Below are positions 1-6,155 of a DNA stretch of 6,155 nt, one piece after another. A program made the translations under genes and the position numbers. This DNA is from an uncultured Bacilli bacterium (GTDB lineage: Bacteria > Bacillota_I > Bacilli_A > RF39 > UBA660): positions 1 through 6,155 of the forward strand of contig CANUCD010000058.1 in assembly GCA_947856335.1 (NCBI GenBank), given 5' to 3'. The first letter of the stretch is position 1; every line of letters begins with the position of its first letter. Below the pieces are notes generated by a model that was not told the origin of the DNA, did no database searches, and saw only the letters and a list, made by a program, of their open reading frames with translations.

Positions 1-2
1 TT

Positions 3-8
3 TATGAT
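3..8 (+). promoter_or_regulatory. candidate -10 element for the membrane-protein operon
   Basis: TATGAT matches five of six bases of the sigma-A -10 consensus. The same hexamer is the likely -10 of the two promoters near 5139 and 6070. Transcription would start near position 15, giving a leader of about 47 bases before the ATG at 62. The -35 box would lie outside the window, so the call is incomplete. A competing arrangement, TTGTTC at 17-22, 17 bases, then TATAAT at 40-45, has a better -10 but would start transcription inside the ribosome-binding site. Confidence 0.35.
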
Positions 9-48
9 AAACTATTTTGTTCAAAAGCACTTTATTTTCTATAATAAA

Positions 49-56
49 AAGGAGAG
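49..56 (+). promoter_or_regulatory. ribosome-binding site that sets the start at 62
   Basis: AAGGAGAG contains a GGAG core at 51-54, seven bases before the ATG at 62. The in-frame TTG at 17 has no comparable site upstream and would add 15 residues lacking membrane character (FKSTLFSIIKRRDK). The ATG at 62 is therefore preferred. Confidence 0.85.
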
Positions 57-61
57 ACAAA

Positions 62-1855
62 ATGAAAAAATATAATACTTTAATATCTCTTTTATTAAGT
101 ATTTTTACATCTTTTGCTTTATTATTTGAAATAACAGAAAAAGGTCTTAAAATAGGTAGAAGTAACACGATGATGTTTACATATCTTGTCTTAGCACTTT
201 TTCTCTTTGTATTTTACCAAAAATATTTAGGTAAATTTAAAGGAAAAACTACTTTTAGAGTGATAGCTATCATTTTTAGTTTATTACTAACCCTAGGATA
301 TAGTTATGATATCGCTGGTAATTCCAGTCTAGTTTTTAGTAGTATTTCAAATATTTTGTTTTCAGTAATAAAAATAATTGGTATATATGCTTTAATATCA
401 ACATCTATTCACTTATTAAATGATATTATTGTAAAAAAAAAGTTAAAAAACACTCCACTTCCTAAAATACTAACTCTTTTTGATAAACATCCCTTTCTCT
501 TCAGTTTTATAGTCATCCTAATTTGTTATTTACCATATATAATTGCTTATTATCCCGTTATTATCAATTATGATGCTGCTAATCAAATAAAAGAAGTAAT
601 GGGAATGCATACTAGATATATGGATAGTGTTATTCTACTTAATCCTGATGTTACTATAACTAATTTTAATCCTATAATACATACATTGTTAATTGGTGGT
701 TTATTTAAACTAGGTTATTTAATAGGAAATGTAAATTTTGGTATGTTTCTTTATTCAATAATACAAGTAACAATTGTTATTTCAAGTTTTTCCTATGCTA
801 TTTATTATTTAAAGAAAGAAAATGTTAATAATAAACTAATATTACTAGTATTAGGAGTGTTTTCACTTGTTCCACTATTTCCCTTTTATGCTATGACGGC
901 AGTAAAAGATGTCATCTTCTCAAGTCTTATCTTAATTTATGTTATTAAATTATATGATATTATAAAATATAAGCAAACCATAAAACAATATATCTTCTTT
1001 TTCTTTCTTATCTTACTAATCACTTTATTTAGAAATAATGGTATATACACTATTTTACTTAGTTTACCATTTCTTTTCTATAAAAATAAGACAAGAAAAG
1101 CTCTCATAATCATCTTAATTTTAAATATTTCATTATATATCGGCTATAACAAAGTTTTATTACCCCACCTTGAAATTGCTAATACAAGTATTAGGGAAGT
1201 ATTATCTGTTCCGTTCCAACAAACTGCAAGACTAGTTAAATACTATGATGATGAAATAAGTGATGAAGATAAATTGATTATAGATAAAGTTCTAGATTAT
1301 GACACTCTAGCAGATAGATATGACCCAGAATTATCTGATGATGTTAAAAATGAATTTAATAAATATACAACGGATGAAGAATTAAAAGAATACTTTTTAG
1401 TATGGCTTAAATATTTATTTAGAAGACCAGGCGTATATATAGATGCAACTATAAATAATATCTACGGTTATTTTTATCCTAATACAAGCAAATGGTATAT
1501 ATATACTAAATTAAATGAAAAACTACCTGAAGCAGGATTTAACTATCACTATAATAATCTAGATGGTATTAGAAGTGTTTTATCGGGATATGCTGAAGCT
1601 TATCCATATATTCCTATTATAGGTATTATTGCTAATATAGCTTTTGTTGTATGGACATATATTCTTTTAATAGGTATTCTTACTGTAAATAATTTAAAAA
1701 AATATTTAATACTATTACTACCATCTCTATCCCTAATATTAGTATGCATTGTAGGACCTGCTAATACTTATTTTAGATATATTCTTCCTTGCATATTTTC
1801 ACTACCACCTCTTTTATGTTTGCTCTATCAACAATTAACTAATAAACAGGAGTAA
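62..1855 (+). CDS. DUF6020-type polytopic membrane protein (possible GT-C-like glycosyltransferase)
   Basis: Protein of 597 residues from the ATG at 62. About 14 hydrophobic segments are visible, near residues 5-24, 36-52, 66-82, 91-112, 145-165, 204-222, 226-249, 259-277, 284-298, 310-323, 329-340, 348-362, 515-539, 548-565 and 574-589; the exact count is uncertain. A large hydrophilic segment spans about 364-514, presumably outside the membrane, with an acidic stretch at about 394-430. Family-like motifs are YYPVIINYDAANQ (163-175), FNPIIHT (202-208), FRNNGIY (323-329) and PFQQTAR (384-390). I recognise these as the DUF6020 pattern. An acidic residue in the first long loop followed by N-P-x-x-H-T resembles GT-C glycosyltransferases, so transfer of sugar from a lipid carrier to a surface glycan is plausible. 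That role is inferred, not shown. It is the first gene of a two-gene unit, with the next start 2 bases after its stop. Confidence 0.75.
   Translation: MKKYNTLISLLLSIFTSFALLFEITEKGLKIGRSNTMMFTYLVLALFLFVFYQKYLGKFKGKTTFRVIAIIFSLLLTLGYSYDIAGNSSLVFSSISNILFSVIKIIGIYALISTSIHLLNDIIVKKKLKNTPLPKILTLFDKHPFLFSFIVILICYLPYIIAYYPVIINYDAANQIKEVMGMHTRYMDSVILLNPDVTITNFNPIIHTLLIGGLFKLGYLIGNVNFGMFLYSIIQVTIVISSFSYAIYYLKKENVNNKLILLVLGVFSLVPLFPFYAMTAVKDVIFSSLILIYVIKLYDIIKYKQTIKQYIFFFFLILLITLFRNNGIYTILLSLPFLFYKNKTRKALIIILILNISLYIGYNKVLLPHLEIANTSIREVLSVPFQQTARLVKYYDDEISDEDKLIIDKVLDYDTLADRYDPELSDDVKNEFNKYTTDEELKEYFLVWLKYLFRRPGVYIDATINNIYGYFYPNTSKWYIYTKLNEKLPEAGFNYHYNNLDGIRSVLSGYAEAYPYIPIIGIIANIAFVVWTYILLIGILTVNNLKKYLILLLPSLSLILVCIVGPANTYFRYILPCIFSLPPLLCLLYQQLTNKQE
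1848..1852 (+). promoter_or_regulatory. ribosome-binding site inside the end of the upstream gene
   Basis: AGGAG lies in the last codons of the membrane-protein gene, five bases before the ATG at 1858. The stop codon (1853-1855) sits between this site and the start. Ribosomes finishing the first gene are thus placed on the second, which suggests translational coupling. Confidence 0.8.
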
Positions 1856-1857
1856 TT

Positions 1858-2874
1858 ATGAATAAAACCCTACTAAATCTTATTTTAGCAACTCTTCCCA
1901 GTGATATTCTAAAAGATTTATTTTTTCAAAACTTAATAAATACCATTGATTTAGATTTTAAAATATGTGGTAAAATAAATGTTAATGAACAATCTTTAGA
2001 AGCTCTAAAAATCATAGCGCCTCATCTTTTAAATCTTTTTGATAAAATAACAAACAAAGATGAACTTTTAAATTTATGCTTTTATTATCCTGATAAACTA
2101 TTATTTTTATCTATTACTAAAAAAAATAATAATTATGAAATAACTTTAAAAACAACAAATGGTACAGAAACTAAAATAGTATCATTCATACTAAATAACC
2201 AATTAAAAAAAATAAAAACAACTACTCTAAAACATGAATTAGGTCTTATAACTGATTATAAAAGTGCTATATACTTATATGATAATTCGTATCAAAAAAT
2301 AAAAGACCAAAAACATACAGAAGAAATATCAACAGACTTTGCTAATCTCTTTTTTATCCCCCAATCTCTATCTTTATTCTTTTATTTAAACTTTCATAAA
2401 TACTATAAAGAACTTAATAAATATCGCTTATTTAAAGAAATGGAACTAGAAATATTAACCCGTCCTATAAATCAAGAATACGAACTATTAGAACCCATGA
2501 AAATAAGTGCTCTAAAAACTAAAATACATTATTTAACAACTAATGAAAAACAAAGAGAAAAACTAAATAGAATAATAAATGAAATAAGTAAAGTTATAGA
2601 TAAAGAAGAAATTGTAATATCCAAGCTTTTGTTTGAAAGTATATTAAAATATATTTTAGATTTTACTCAAGATATGATTTATACATCAGGTATTATTATA
2701 ACTAAAGAATATGTTGCATTTAACCATTATAAAGTTACTATTACAGCACTTGATATTATAATAAATAAAAGTATAATTACCCCAAAAGAAGCTCAAGAAT
2801 TATTTCTTATTGGTAAAAACAATCAAGATAAACCACACTTAGAAGAATTCTTTGGTTTATCAAAAACAAGATAA
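1858..2874 (+). CDS. hypothetical soluble protein, coupled to the membrane protein
   Basis: Protein of 338 residues that I do not recognise. It has no signal peptide and no convincing membrane segment; the most hydrophobic stretch (about 163-178, FFIPQSLSLFF) carries N, P, Q and S residues and is short. The N-terminal half (about 76-120) alternates hydrophobic and polar residues in a beta-like pattern. Residues about 178-265 are rich in K and E and look helical, possibly coiled-coil around 228-262. The C-terminal part (273-320) again looks mixed alpha/beta. No catalytic motif, metal-binding Cys/His cluster or P-loop is visible. Lys, Asn and Ile dominate, as expected for this base composition. 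It is the second gene of a tight pair and ends inside a terminator, so it most likely serves the membrane protein, for example as a cytoplasmic partner. That link rests on context alone. Confidence 0.85.
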   Translation: MNKTLLNLILATLPSDILKDLFFQNLINTIDLDFKICGKINVNEQSLEALKIIAPHLLNLFDKITNKDELLNLCFYYPDKLLFLSITKKNNNYEITLKTTNGTETKIVSFILNNQLKKIKTTTLKHELGLITDYKSAIYLYDNSYQKIKDQKHTEEISTDFANLFFIPQSLSLFFYLNFHKYYKELNKYRLFKEMELEILTRPINQEYELLEPMKISALKTKIHYLTTNEKQREKLNRIINEISKVIDKEEIVISKLLFESILKYILDFTQDMIYTSGIIITKEYVAFNHYKVTITALDIIINKSIITPKEAQELFLIGKNNQDKPHLEEFFGLSKTR

Positions 2875-2888
2875 TGTCTTGTTTTTTT
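2862..2888 (+). terminator. intrinsic terminator of the membrane-protein operon
   Basis: The arm AAAAACAAGA (2862-2871) pairs perfectly with TCTTGTTTTT (2877-2886) around a five-base loop, TAATG. The T-run covers 2882-2888. The stop codon TAA of the upstream gene (2872-2874) lies in the loop and the gene's last three codons form the left arm. The hairpin closes the two-gene unit before tex. Confidence 0.85.
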
Positions 2889-2908
2889 CTTGTAATTTAT
2901 GCTATAGT
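2879..2908 (+). promoter_or_regulatory. promoter of tex, overlapping the upstream terminator
   Basis: An extended -10 is visible: TGC followed by TATAGT at 2903-2908. A weak -35, TTGTTT at 2879-2884, lies 18 bases upstream and uses the right arm and T-run of the terminator. The expected start site near 2915 gives a leader of only about 12 bases and falls within AAAGGAGG (2912-2919), the tex ribosome-binding site. Either the leader is extremely short or the true start differs slightly. Confidence 0.5.
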
Positions 2909-2926
2909 AGGAAAGGAGGATAAATT

Positions 2927-5059
2927 ATGAATGAGACAATTATTAAAAATATATGTGAAGAATTAAATATAAAAGAATATCAAGTAAAAAACACCTTAAA
3001 CTTACTTATGGAGGGAGCAACTATTCCTTTTATAGCAAGATATAGAAAAGAAGCAACTAAAGGTTTAGATGAAAATGCTATTAACACTATAAATGAAACA
3101 TATACTTATCAAGTAAACTTACAAAAAAGAAAAGATGATGTAATAAGACTAATAGATGAAAAAGGTTTACTTACGGATGAATTAAGAAAAAGTATTATGG
3201 CATCTTCTAAACTAATTGAAGTTGAAGATTTATATCGTCCATATAAAGAAAAGAAAAAAACAAAAGCAACAATAGCAATTAAACTAGGTTTAGAACCACT
3301 TGCTAAAGAAATATTAAAAGAAAATAAAAATATAATAGAAATATCTAAAAAATATATAAGTGATTCCATTCCTAATACTAGTTTTGCTATAGAGCAAGCA
3401 TCTTTTATAGTCGCTGAAAATATATCAGATAATGCAACATATCGTAAATATATAAGAAATATGATGTATAAAAATGGTATAATCCATTCTACTAAAAAGA
3501 AAAACAGTGTTGATTCTGATAATACTTATGAAATATATTATAACTATGAAATAAAAACTAAATGGATAAAACCTCATCAATTACTAGCATTAAATAGAGG
3601 TGAAAAAGAAGATATATTAAAGGTAGATATTAAATCTAATATAGATGAATATATTTATTATTTAGAACATAAACTAATTCACACCCAAAATGATACAACA
3701 ATTATTTTAAAAAAATGTATTGAAGATGCTCTAAAAAGACTAATACTACCAAGTATAGAAAGAGAAATAAGAGCAGAATTAACTAAAAAAGCTGAAGAAG
3801 AAGCAATTAAAAACTTTAAAATAAACCTATATCATTTACTTATGCAACCTCCAATTAAAAGCAAAACAGTCTTAGGTTTTGATCCAGCATTTAGAACTGG
3901 TTGTAAATTAGCAGTAGTATCTAAAACAGGAGAATTATTACACATTGATGTTATTTATCCTCATGAACCACAAAATGAAATAGAAGCATCAAAAAAGAAG
4001 CTATTAGACTTAATAAAAAAATATGAAATAGATATTATAGCAATAGGAAATGGTACAGCATCTCGTGAAAGTGAAGCTTTTGTAGCTAAAACAATTAAAG
4101 AAGCAGAAAGAAAAGTATCATATATTATTGTAAATGAAGCAGGAGCTAGTGTTTATTCAGCATCTAAGTTAGCTAAAGAAGAATTTCCTAATTTACAGGT
4201 TGAACAAAGAAGTGCAGTATCTATTGCAAGACGTCTAATAGACCCATTAAGTGAACTAGTAAAGATAGATGCTAAAAGTATTGGTGTAGGTATGTATCAG
4301 CATGATGTTACCCAAAAAAAGTTAGAAAATGAATTAAACTTTGTAGTAGCAACATCAGTTAATCAAGTAGGAGTAAACATAAATACTGCATCAAAAGAAT
4401 TATTATCATATATATCAGGTTTAAATAAGAAAATGATTGATAAACTCCTAGAATATAAGAAAAAAGTAGGAGTAATACTTACAAGAGAAGAATTATCTCA
4501 TGTATTTAGCTCTAAAGTATATGAACAAGCAATAGGTTTTTTAAGAATACCTAATGGCACGAACACATTAGATAAAACATCTATTCACCCTGAAAGCTAT
4601 CATATAGCTAAGAAATTACTAAAACTATATAACTTAGAAGAAAAAGATTTAGGAACTAAAAAAATAAAAGATACTCTAGAAAATAGTAATCTTGATTTAT
4701 TAGCAAGTAAACTATCAACAGATAAATATACTTTAGAAGATATTATAAACTCTTTAATATCTCCCCTTAGAGACCCAAGAGATAATATTCCTCATCCCAT
4801 ACTTAAAAGTGATATATTAACAATTGATGATTTAAGTATTGGTATAAAGTTAGAAGGAACTGTAAGAAATGTAATTGACTTTGGAGCATTTATTGATATT
4901 GGTCTAAAAAATGATGCTTTAGTACATATTTCTGAAATAACAGATAAATATATAAAACATCCAAGTGAAATATTAAGTGTTGGTGAAATTGTAAAATGTA
5001 GAGTTATTGACATTGATAAACAAAGAAAAAGAGTATCACTAACGCTAAAAGACATATAA
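2927..5059 (+). CDS. tex: Tex, S1-domain RNA-binding transcription accessory protein
   Basis: Protein of 710 residues, complete and close in length to Bacillus YdcI/Tex (about 720). The N-terminal helical Tex region carries IPFIARYRKEATKGLDE (33-49) and VEDLYRPYKEKKKTKA (99-114). The YqgF/RNase H-like fold begins at LGFDPAFRTGCKLAV (316-330) and continues through AIGNGTASRESE (372-383) and VNEAGASVYSASKLAKEEFP (402-421), then ARRLIDPLSELVKIDAKSIG (434-453). The helix-hairpin-helix part follows, with VGVNINTAS (481-489) and residues to about 540. LRDPRD (614-619) precedes the C-terminal S1 domain (about 638-708), with GTVRNVIDFGAFIDIGL and ending RVSLTLKDI. Tex is a cytoplasmic nucleic-acid-binding protein linked to transcription elongation and RNA-related processes; its exact biochemical role is not settled. 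The start has AAAGGAGG seven bases upstream. It is transcribed separately from the genes before it, and no clear terminator follows it. Confidence 0.97.
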   Translation: MNETIIKNICEELNIKEYQVKNTLNLLMEGATIPFIARYRKEATKGLDENAINTINETYTYQVNLQKRKDDVIRLIDEKGLLTDELRKSIMASSKLIEVEDLYRPYKEKKKTKATIAIKLGLEPLAKEILKENKNIIEISKKYISDSIPNTSFAIEQASFIVAENISDNATYRKYIRNMMYKNGIIHSTKKKNSVDSDNTYEIYYNYEIKTKWIKPHQLLALNRGEKEDILKVDIKSNIDEYIYYLEHKLIHTQNDTTIILKKCIEDALKRLILPSIEREIRAELTKKAEEEAIKNFKINLYHLLMQPPIKSKTVLGFDPAFRTGCKLAVVSKTGELLHIDVIYPHEPQNEIEASKKKLLDLIKKYEIDIIAIGNGTASRESEAFVAKTIKEAERKVSYIIVNEAGASVYSASKLAKEEFPNLQVEQRSAVSIARRLIDPLSELVKIDAKSIGVGMYQHDVTQKKLENELNFVVATSVNQVGVNINTASKELLSYISGLNKKMIDKLLEYKKKVGVILTREELSHVFSSKVYEQAIGFLRIPNGTNTLDKTSIHPESYHIAKKLLKLYNLEEKDLGTKKIKDTLENSNLDLLASKLSTDKYTLEDIINSLISPLRDPRDNIPHPILKSDILTIDDLSIGIKLEGTVRNVIDFGAFIDIGLKNDALVHISEITDKYIKHPSEILSVGEIVKCRVIDIDKQRKRVSLTLKDI

Positions 5060-5094
5060 TTTGACGTAAAAAAATAGATAAATTAAAAATTTTT

Positions 5095-5116
5095 GAAAAA
5101 AGTGTGAAAAAAGTGT
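5095..5116 (+). repeat. perfect 11-bp tandem repeat with phased A-tracts
   Basis: GAAAAAAGTGT occurs twice head to tail, at 5095-5105 and 5106-5116. The last T of the second copy is the first base of the -35 box TTGAAA. An A5T5 palindrome (5085-5094) lies directly upstream, so A-tracts recur about once per helical turn. This could act as an UP element for RNA polymerase alpha, as curved DNA, or as a two-copy protein-binding site. The sequence alone cannot choose among these. Confidence 0.6.
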
Positions 5117-5144
5117 TGAAATAATAATCATTTTCTGATATGAT
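5116..5144 (+). promoter_or_regulatory. strong extended -10 promoter of the secreted-protein gene
   Basis: TTGAAA (5116-5121) is followed after 17 bases by TATGAT (5139-5144), preceded by TGA at 5136-5138, which is an extended -10 TGn. Each hexamer matches five of six consensus bases and the spacing is optimal. Transcription should begin near 5151, leaving a leader of about 20 bases with AAAGGAGG at 5154-5161. The A-rich tandem repeat upstream should strengthen it further. Confidence 0.8.
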
Positions 5145-5170
5145 TTTTACAGTAAAGGAGGTAAACAATA

Positions 5171-5899
5171 GTGGAAAAGAAAAACACAGTTCTATTAACA
5201 GTAATCGCTGTAGCTACTCTATTAGTAGCAGTAGTAGGTGCAACATTTGCATACTTCACAGCTACAACTGTAGGAGATGAGAATGATGGTACTGCTCAAA
5301 CTGGTACAGCAACAAAAGTAGGTGGAGTTCAACTTACAATGACAGCTACTGATGGTGATGCTGATATGGCTTATCCAGGTGGATATGTTGTAGCAGGTGC
5401 TTCTGTTGCAGCAGCTAATAGTGACGAAAATAATAATTACACTACTACTTTTGATTTAAACGGTACTATTACTAACAATACTGGTACAGAATTAAAATGG
5501 TATGTGTATGAAGTGTCAAGAGCAATTGATGACCCTATTACAGCAGGAAGTTGTGAAAGAAGAGAACAAACTCAAGCTGATGGAACTACTAGATATTGGT
5601 ATGAAGGTTGTGAGTTAGATTCTGGTATTGCTACTACTTCAAGTGCTATTAAAAATGGTAAAGTAGCTGCTGCAACAGGTGAAGGCTTAACAACTCCAGG
5701 AACTGCAACTATTAAAGTAGAAGACGAAATACTAGAACCAACTGCTGGAGCTTCAGCAACTACTTATTATTACTTAGTTGTTGAATATCCAAACAATGCT
5801 AGTAATCCTCAAGATGCTGACCAAGGAAAAACAATTACAGCTAAATTAACAACTGTTGATGGAGCTAGTTCAGTTATTAAACCTGGCGCTGGAGCTTAA
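5171..5899 (+). CDS. secreted SipW-type signal-peptide protein (TasA/camelysin-like surface or matrix protein)
   Basis: Protein of 242 residues from a GTG start, nine bases after AAAGGAGG. The N-terminus has two lysines, a hydrophobic core (about 7-24) and GATFAYFTA (23-31), the hallmark of signal peptides cut by SipW-type (ER-like) signal peptidase I. By analogy with TasA, cleavage would fall near A27/Y28. The mature part is rich in Thr, Ala and Gly and acidic (about 28 Asp/Glu against 12 Lys/Arg). Alternating stretches such as TTTFDLNGTITNNTG and TTYYYLVVEYPN suggest a beta-sandwich. Two cysteines, C128 and C147, could form a disulfide outside the cell. There is no LPXTG motif and no C-terminal membrane segment, so it may be released, assembled into fibres or retained by other means. 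It has its own strong promoter and terminator. No signal peptidase gene is adjacent. The family call rests mainly on the N-terminus; the exact role is unknown. Confidence 0.8.
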   Translation: MEKKNTVLLTVIAVATLLVAVVGATFAYFTATTVGDENDGTAQTGTATKVGGVQLTMTATDGDADMAYPGGYVVAGASVAAANSDENNNYTTTFDLNGTITNNTGTELKWYVYEVSRAIDDPITAGSCERREQTQADGTTRYWYEGCELDSGIATTSSAIKNGKVAAATGEGLTTPGTATIKVEDEILEPTAGASATTYYYLVVEYPNNASNPQDADQGKTITAKLTTVDGASSVIKPGAGA

Positions 5900-5922
5900 T
5901 TAAACAAAACTATTGAAAACCT

Positions 5923-5951
5923 AAAATCTATCATTAAGATAGATTTTTTTT
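5923..5951 (+). terminator. intrinsic terminator after the secreted-protein gene
   Basis: The arm AAAATCTATC (5923-5932) pairs perfectly with GATAGATTTT (5938-5947) around the five-base loop ATTAA. The T-run covers 5944-5951. It starts 23 bases after the stop codon and makes the secreted-protein gene a single-gene unit. Confidence 0.9.
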
Positions 5952-6042
5952 ATATACTAAAATATATACATAATATTTCTAATATATACTAATATTACTA
6001 AAATAATAAAAAATAAACAAAAAATTTTGGTAATTACACGGT

Positions 6043-6075
6043 TTGACAAATATCGACATAAGAGTGTGCTATGAT
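6043..6075 (+). promoter_or_regulatory. promoter of the gene entering at the window's end, with an unusually long spacer
   Basis: TATGAT (6070-6075) is preceded by TGC, giving an extended -10. A perfect -35 consensus, TTGACA, sits at 6043-6048, but the spacer is 21 bases rather than 17. A second near-match, TCGACA at 6053-6058, is only 11 bases away. The extended -10 may suffice alone, or an activator may help polymerase bridge the spacer. Transcription would begin near 6082. Confidence 0.5.
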
Positions 6076-6105
6076 ACATCTTACTTCTTAGAGGGGAGGT
6101 GTAAT

Positions 6106-6155
6106 ATGCATACAGAAGTAAAAACATCACTTAGAAATGATTTAACATTTAAACA
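6106..6155 (+). CDS. 5' end of an unidentified gene, cut by the window edge
   Basis: The ATG at 6106 follows a strong ribosome-binding site, GGGGAGG at 6093-6099, six bases upstream. GGAGGTG (6095-6101) also fully matches the 16S anti-Shine-Dalgarno. The reading frame stays open to the window's end and gives MHTEVKTSLRNDLTFK plus two bases. Sixteen residues are too few to assign a family. The start is polar and charged with no signal-peptide core, so the protein probably begins in the cytoplasm. A terminator and a separate promoter upstream suggest that it opens its own transcription unit. Confidence 0.7.
   Translation, partial: MHTEVKTSLRNDLTFK

Noticed and set aside
17..45. TTGTTC, 17 bases, TATAAT as the promoter of the first gene
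   Set aside because: The -10 is perfect and the spacing ideal, but the predicted start (about 52) falls inside the ribosome-binding site and the -35 matches only three bases. It is kept only as an alternative to TATGAT at 3-8.
17..61. TTG at 17 as an upstream start for the membrane protein
   Set aside because: It has no ribosome-binding site, adds a polar and basic extension, and overlaps possible promoter bases. The ATG at 62 has a well-spaced GGAG.
4..75. Short 23-codon reading frame starting at ATG 4
   Set aside because: It overlaps the likely -10 and the start of the real gene in another frame, has no ribosome-binding site, and gives a peptide with no recognisable features.
3109..3369. 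Minus-strand open frame of 86 codons
   Set aside because: It lies wholly inside tex, and its Ser/Phe/Ile-rich sequence is what the complement of Lys/Glu-rich coding DNA yields. No start signals support it.
4792..5055. Minus-strand open frame of 87 codons
   Set aside because: It is antisense to the S1 domain of tex, which is clearly the coding strand, and has no ribosome-binding site or family resemblance.
5061..5089. TTGACG, 17 bases, TAAAAA as a second promoter after tex
   Set aside because: The -10 is poor, with no TGn extension, and a much better promoter lies just downstream at 5116-5144.
5171..5260. N-terminus of the secreted protein as a type IV pilin leader
   Set aside because: There is no short basic leader ending in Gly before a Phe and no Glu at position 5 of a mature helix; ATFAYFT fits the SipW-type signal much better.
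5951..5992. Direct repeat TATATACTAA at 5951-5960 and 5983-5992
   Set aside because: Two ten-base copies in DNA that is almost all A and T are expected by chance; there are no further copies or regular spacing to suggest an array or binding site.

Overview
The window comes from a very AT-rich, low-GC Gram-positive-type bacterium (Bacillota). Sampled stretches of the first three genes are near 20-25% GC. Proteins are rich in Lys, Ile and Asn, and Shine-Dalgarno sites are strong (GGAGG-like). Promoters are sigma-A-like and the terminators are hairpin plus T-run. All four complete genes end in TAA, and no in-frame TGA needs to be read as Trp, so the standard bacterial code fits. A gut lineage of uncultured Bacilli (RF39-like or Erysipelotrichales-like) is my inference from style only; no rRNA or other phylogenetic marker except Tex is present.

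Layout, all on the + strand. (1) 62-1855 encodes a polytopic membrane protein of the DUF6020 type, possibly a GT-C-like glycosyltransferase. (2) 1858-2874, only 2 bases after the previous stop, encodes a soluble protein of 338 residues that I do not recognise. These two form one transcription unit, closed by an intrinsic terminator whose loop contains the second gene's stop codon. (3) 2927-5059 is a complete tex gene (S1-domain RNA-binding transcription accessory protein) with its own compact promoter, which overlaps the preceding terminator. (4) 5171-5899 encodes a secreted, acidic, Thr/Ala/Gly-rich protein with a SipW-type (TasA/camelysin-like) signal peptide. A near-ideal extended -10 promoter precedes it, with a perfect 11-bp tandem A-tract repeat at the -35 end, and a clean terminator follows it. 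(5) From 6106 the first 16 complete codons of another gene begin, behind its own promoter and ribosome-binding site.

Tex is housekeeping. The membrane protein and its coupled partner probably act together on an envelope or surface-glycan task, but neither has a known function. The secreted protein looks like an independently and highly expressed surface or matrix component. It differs sharply from its neighbours in amino acid and base composition. No mobile element, CRISPR array, tRNA or rRNA is visible, and no gap exceeds 300 bases.
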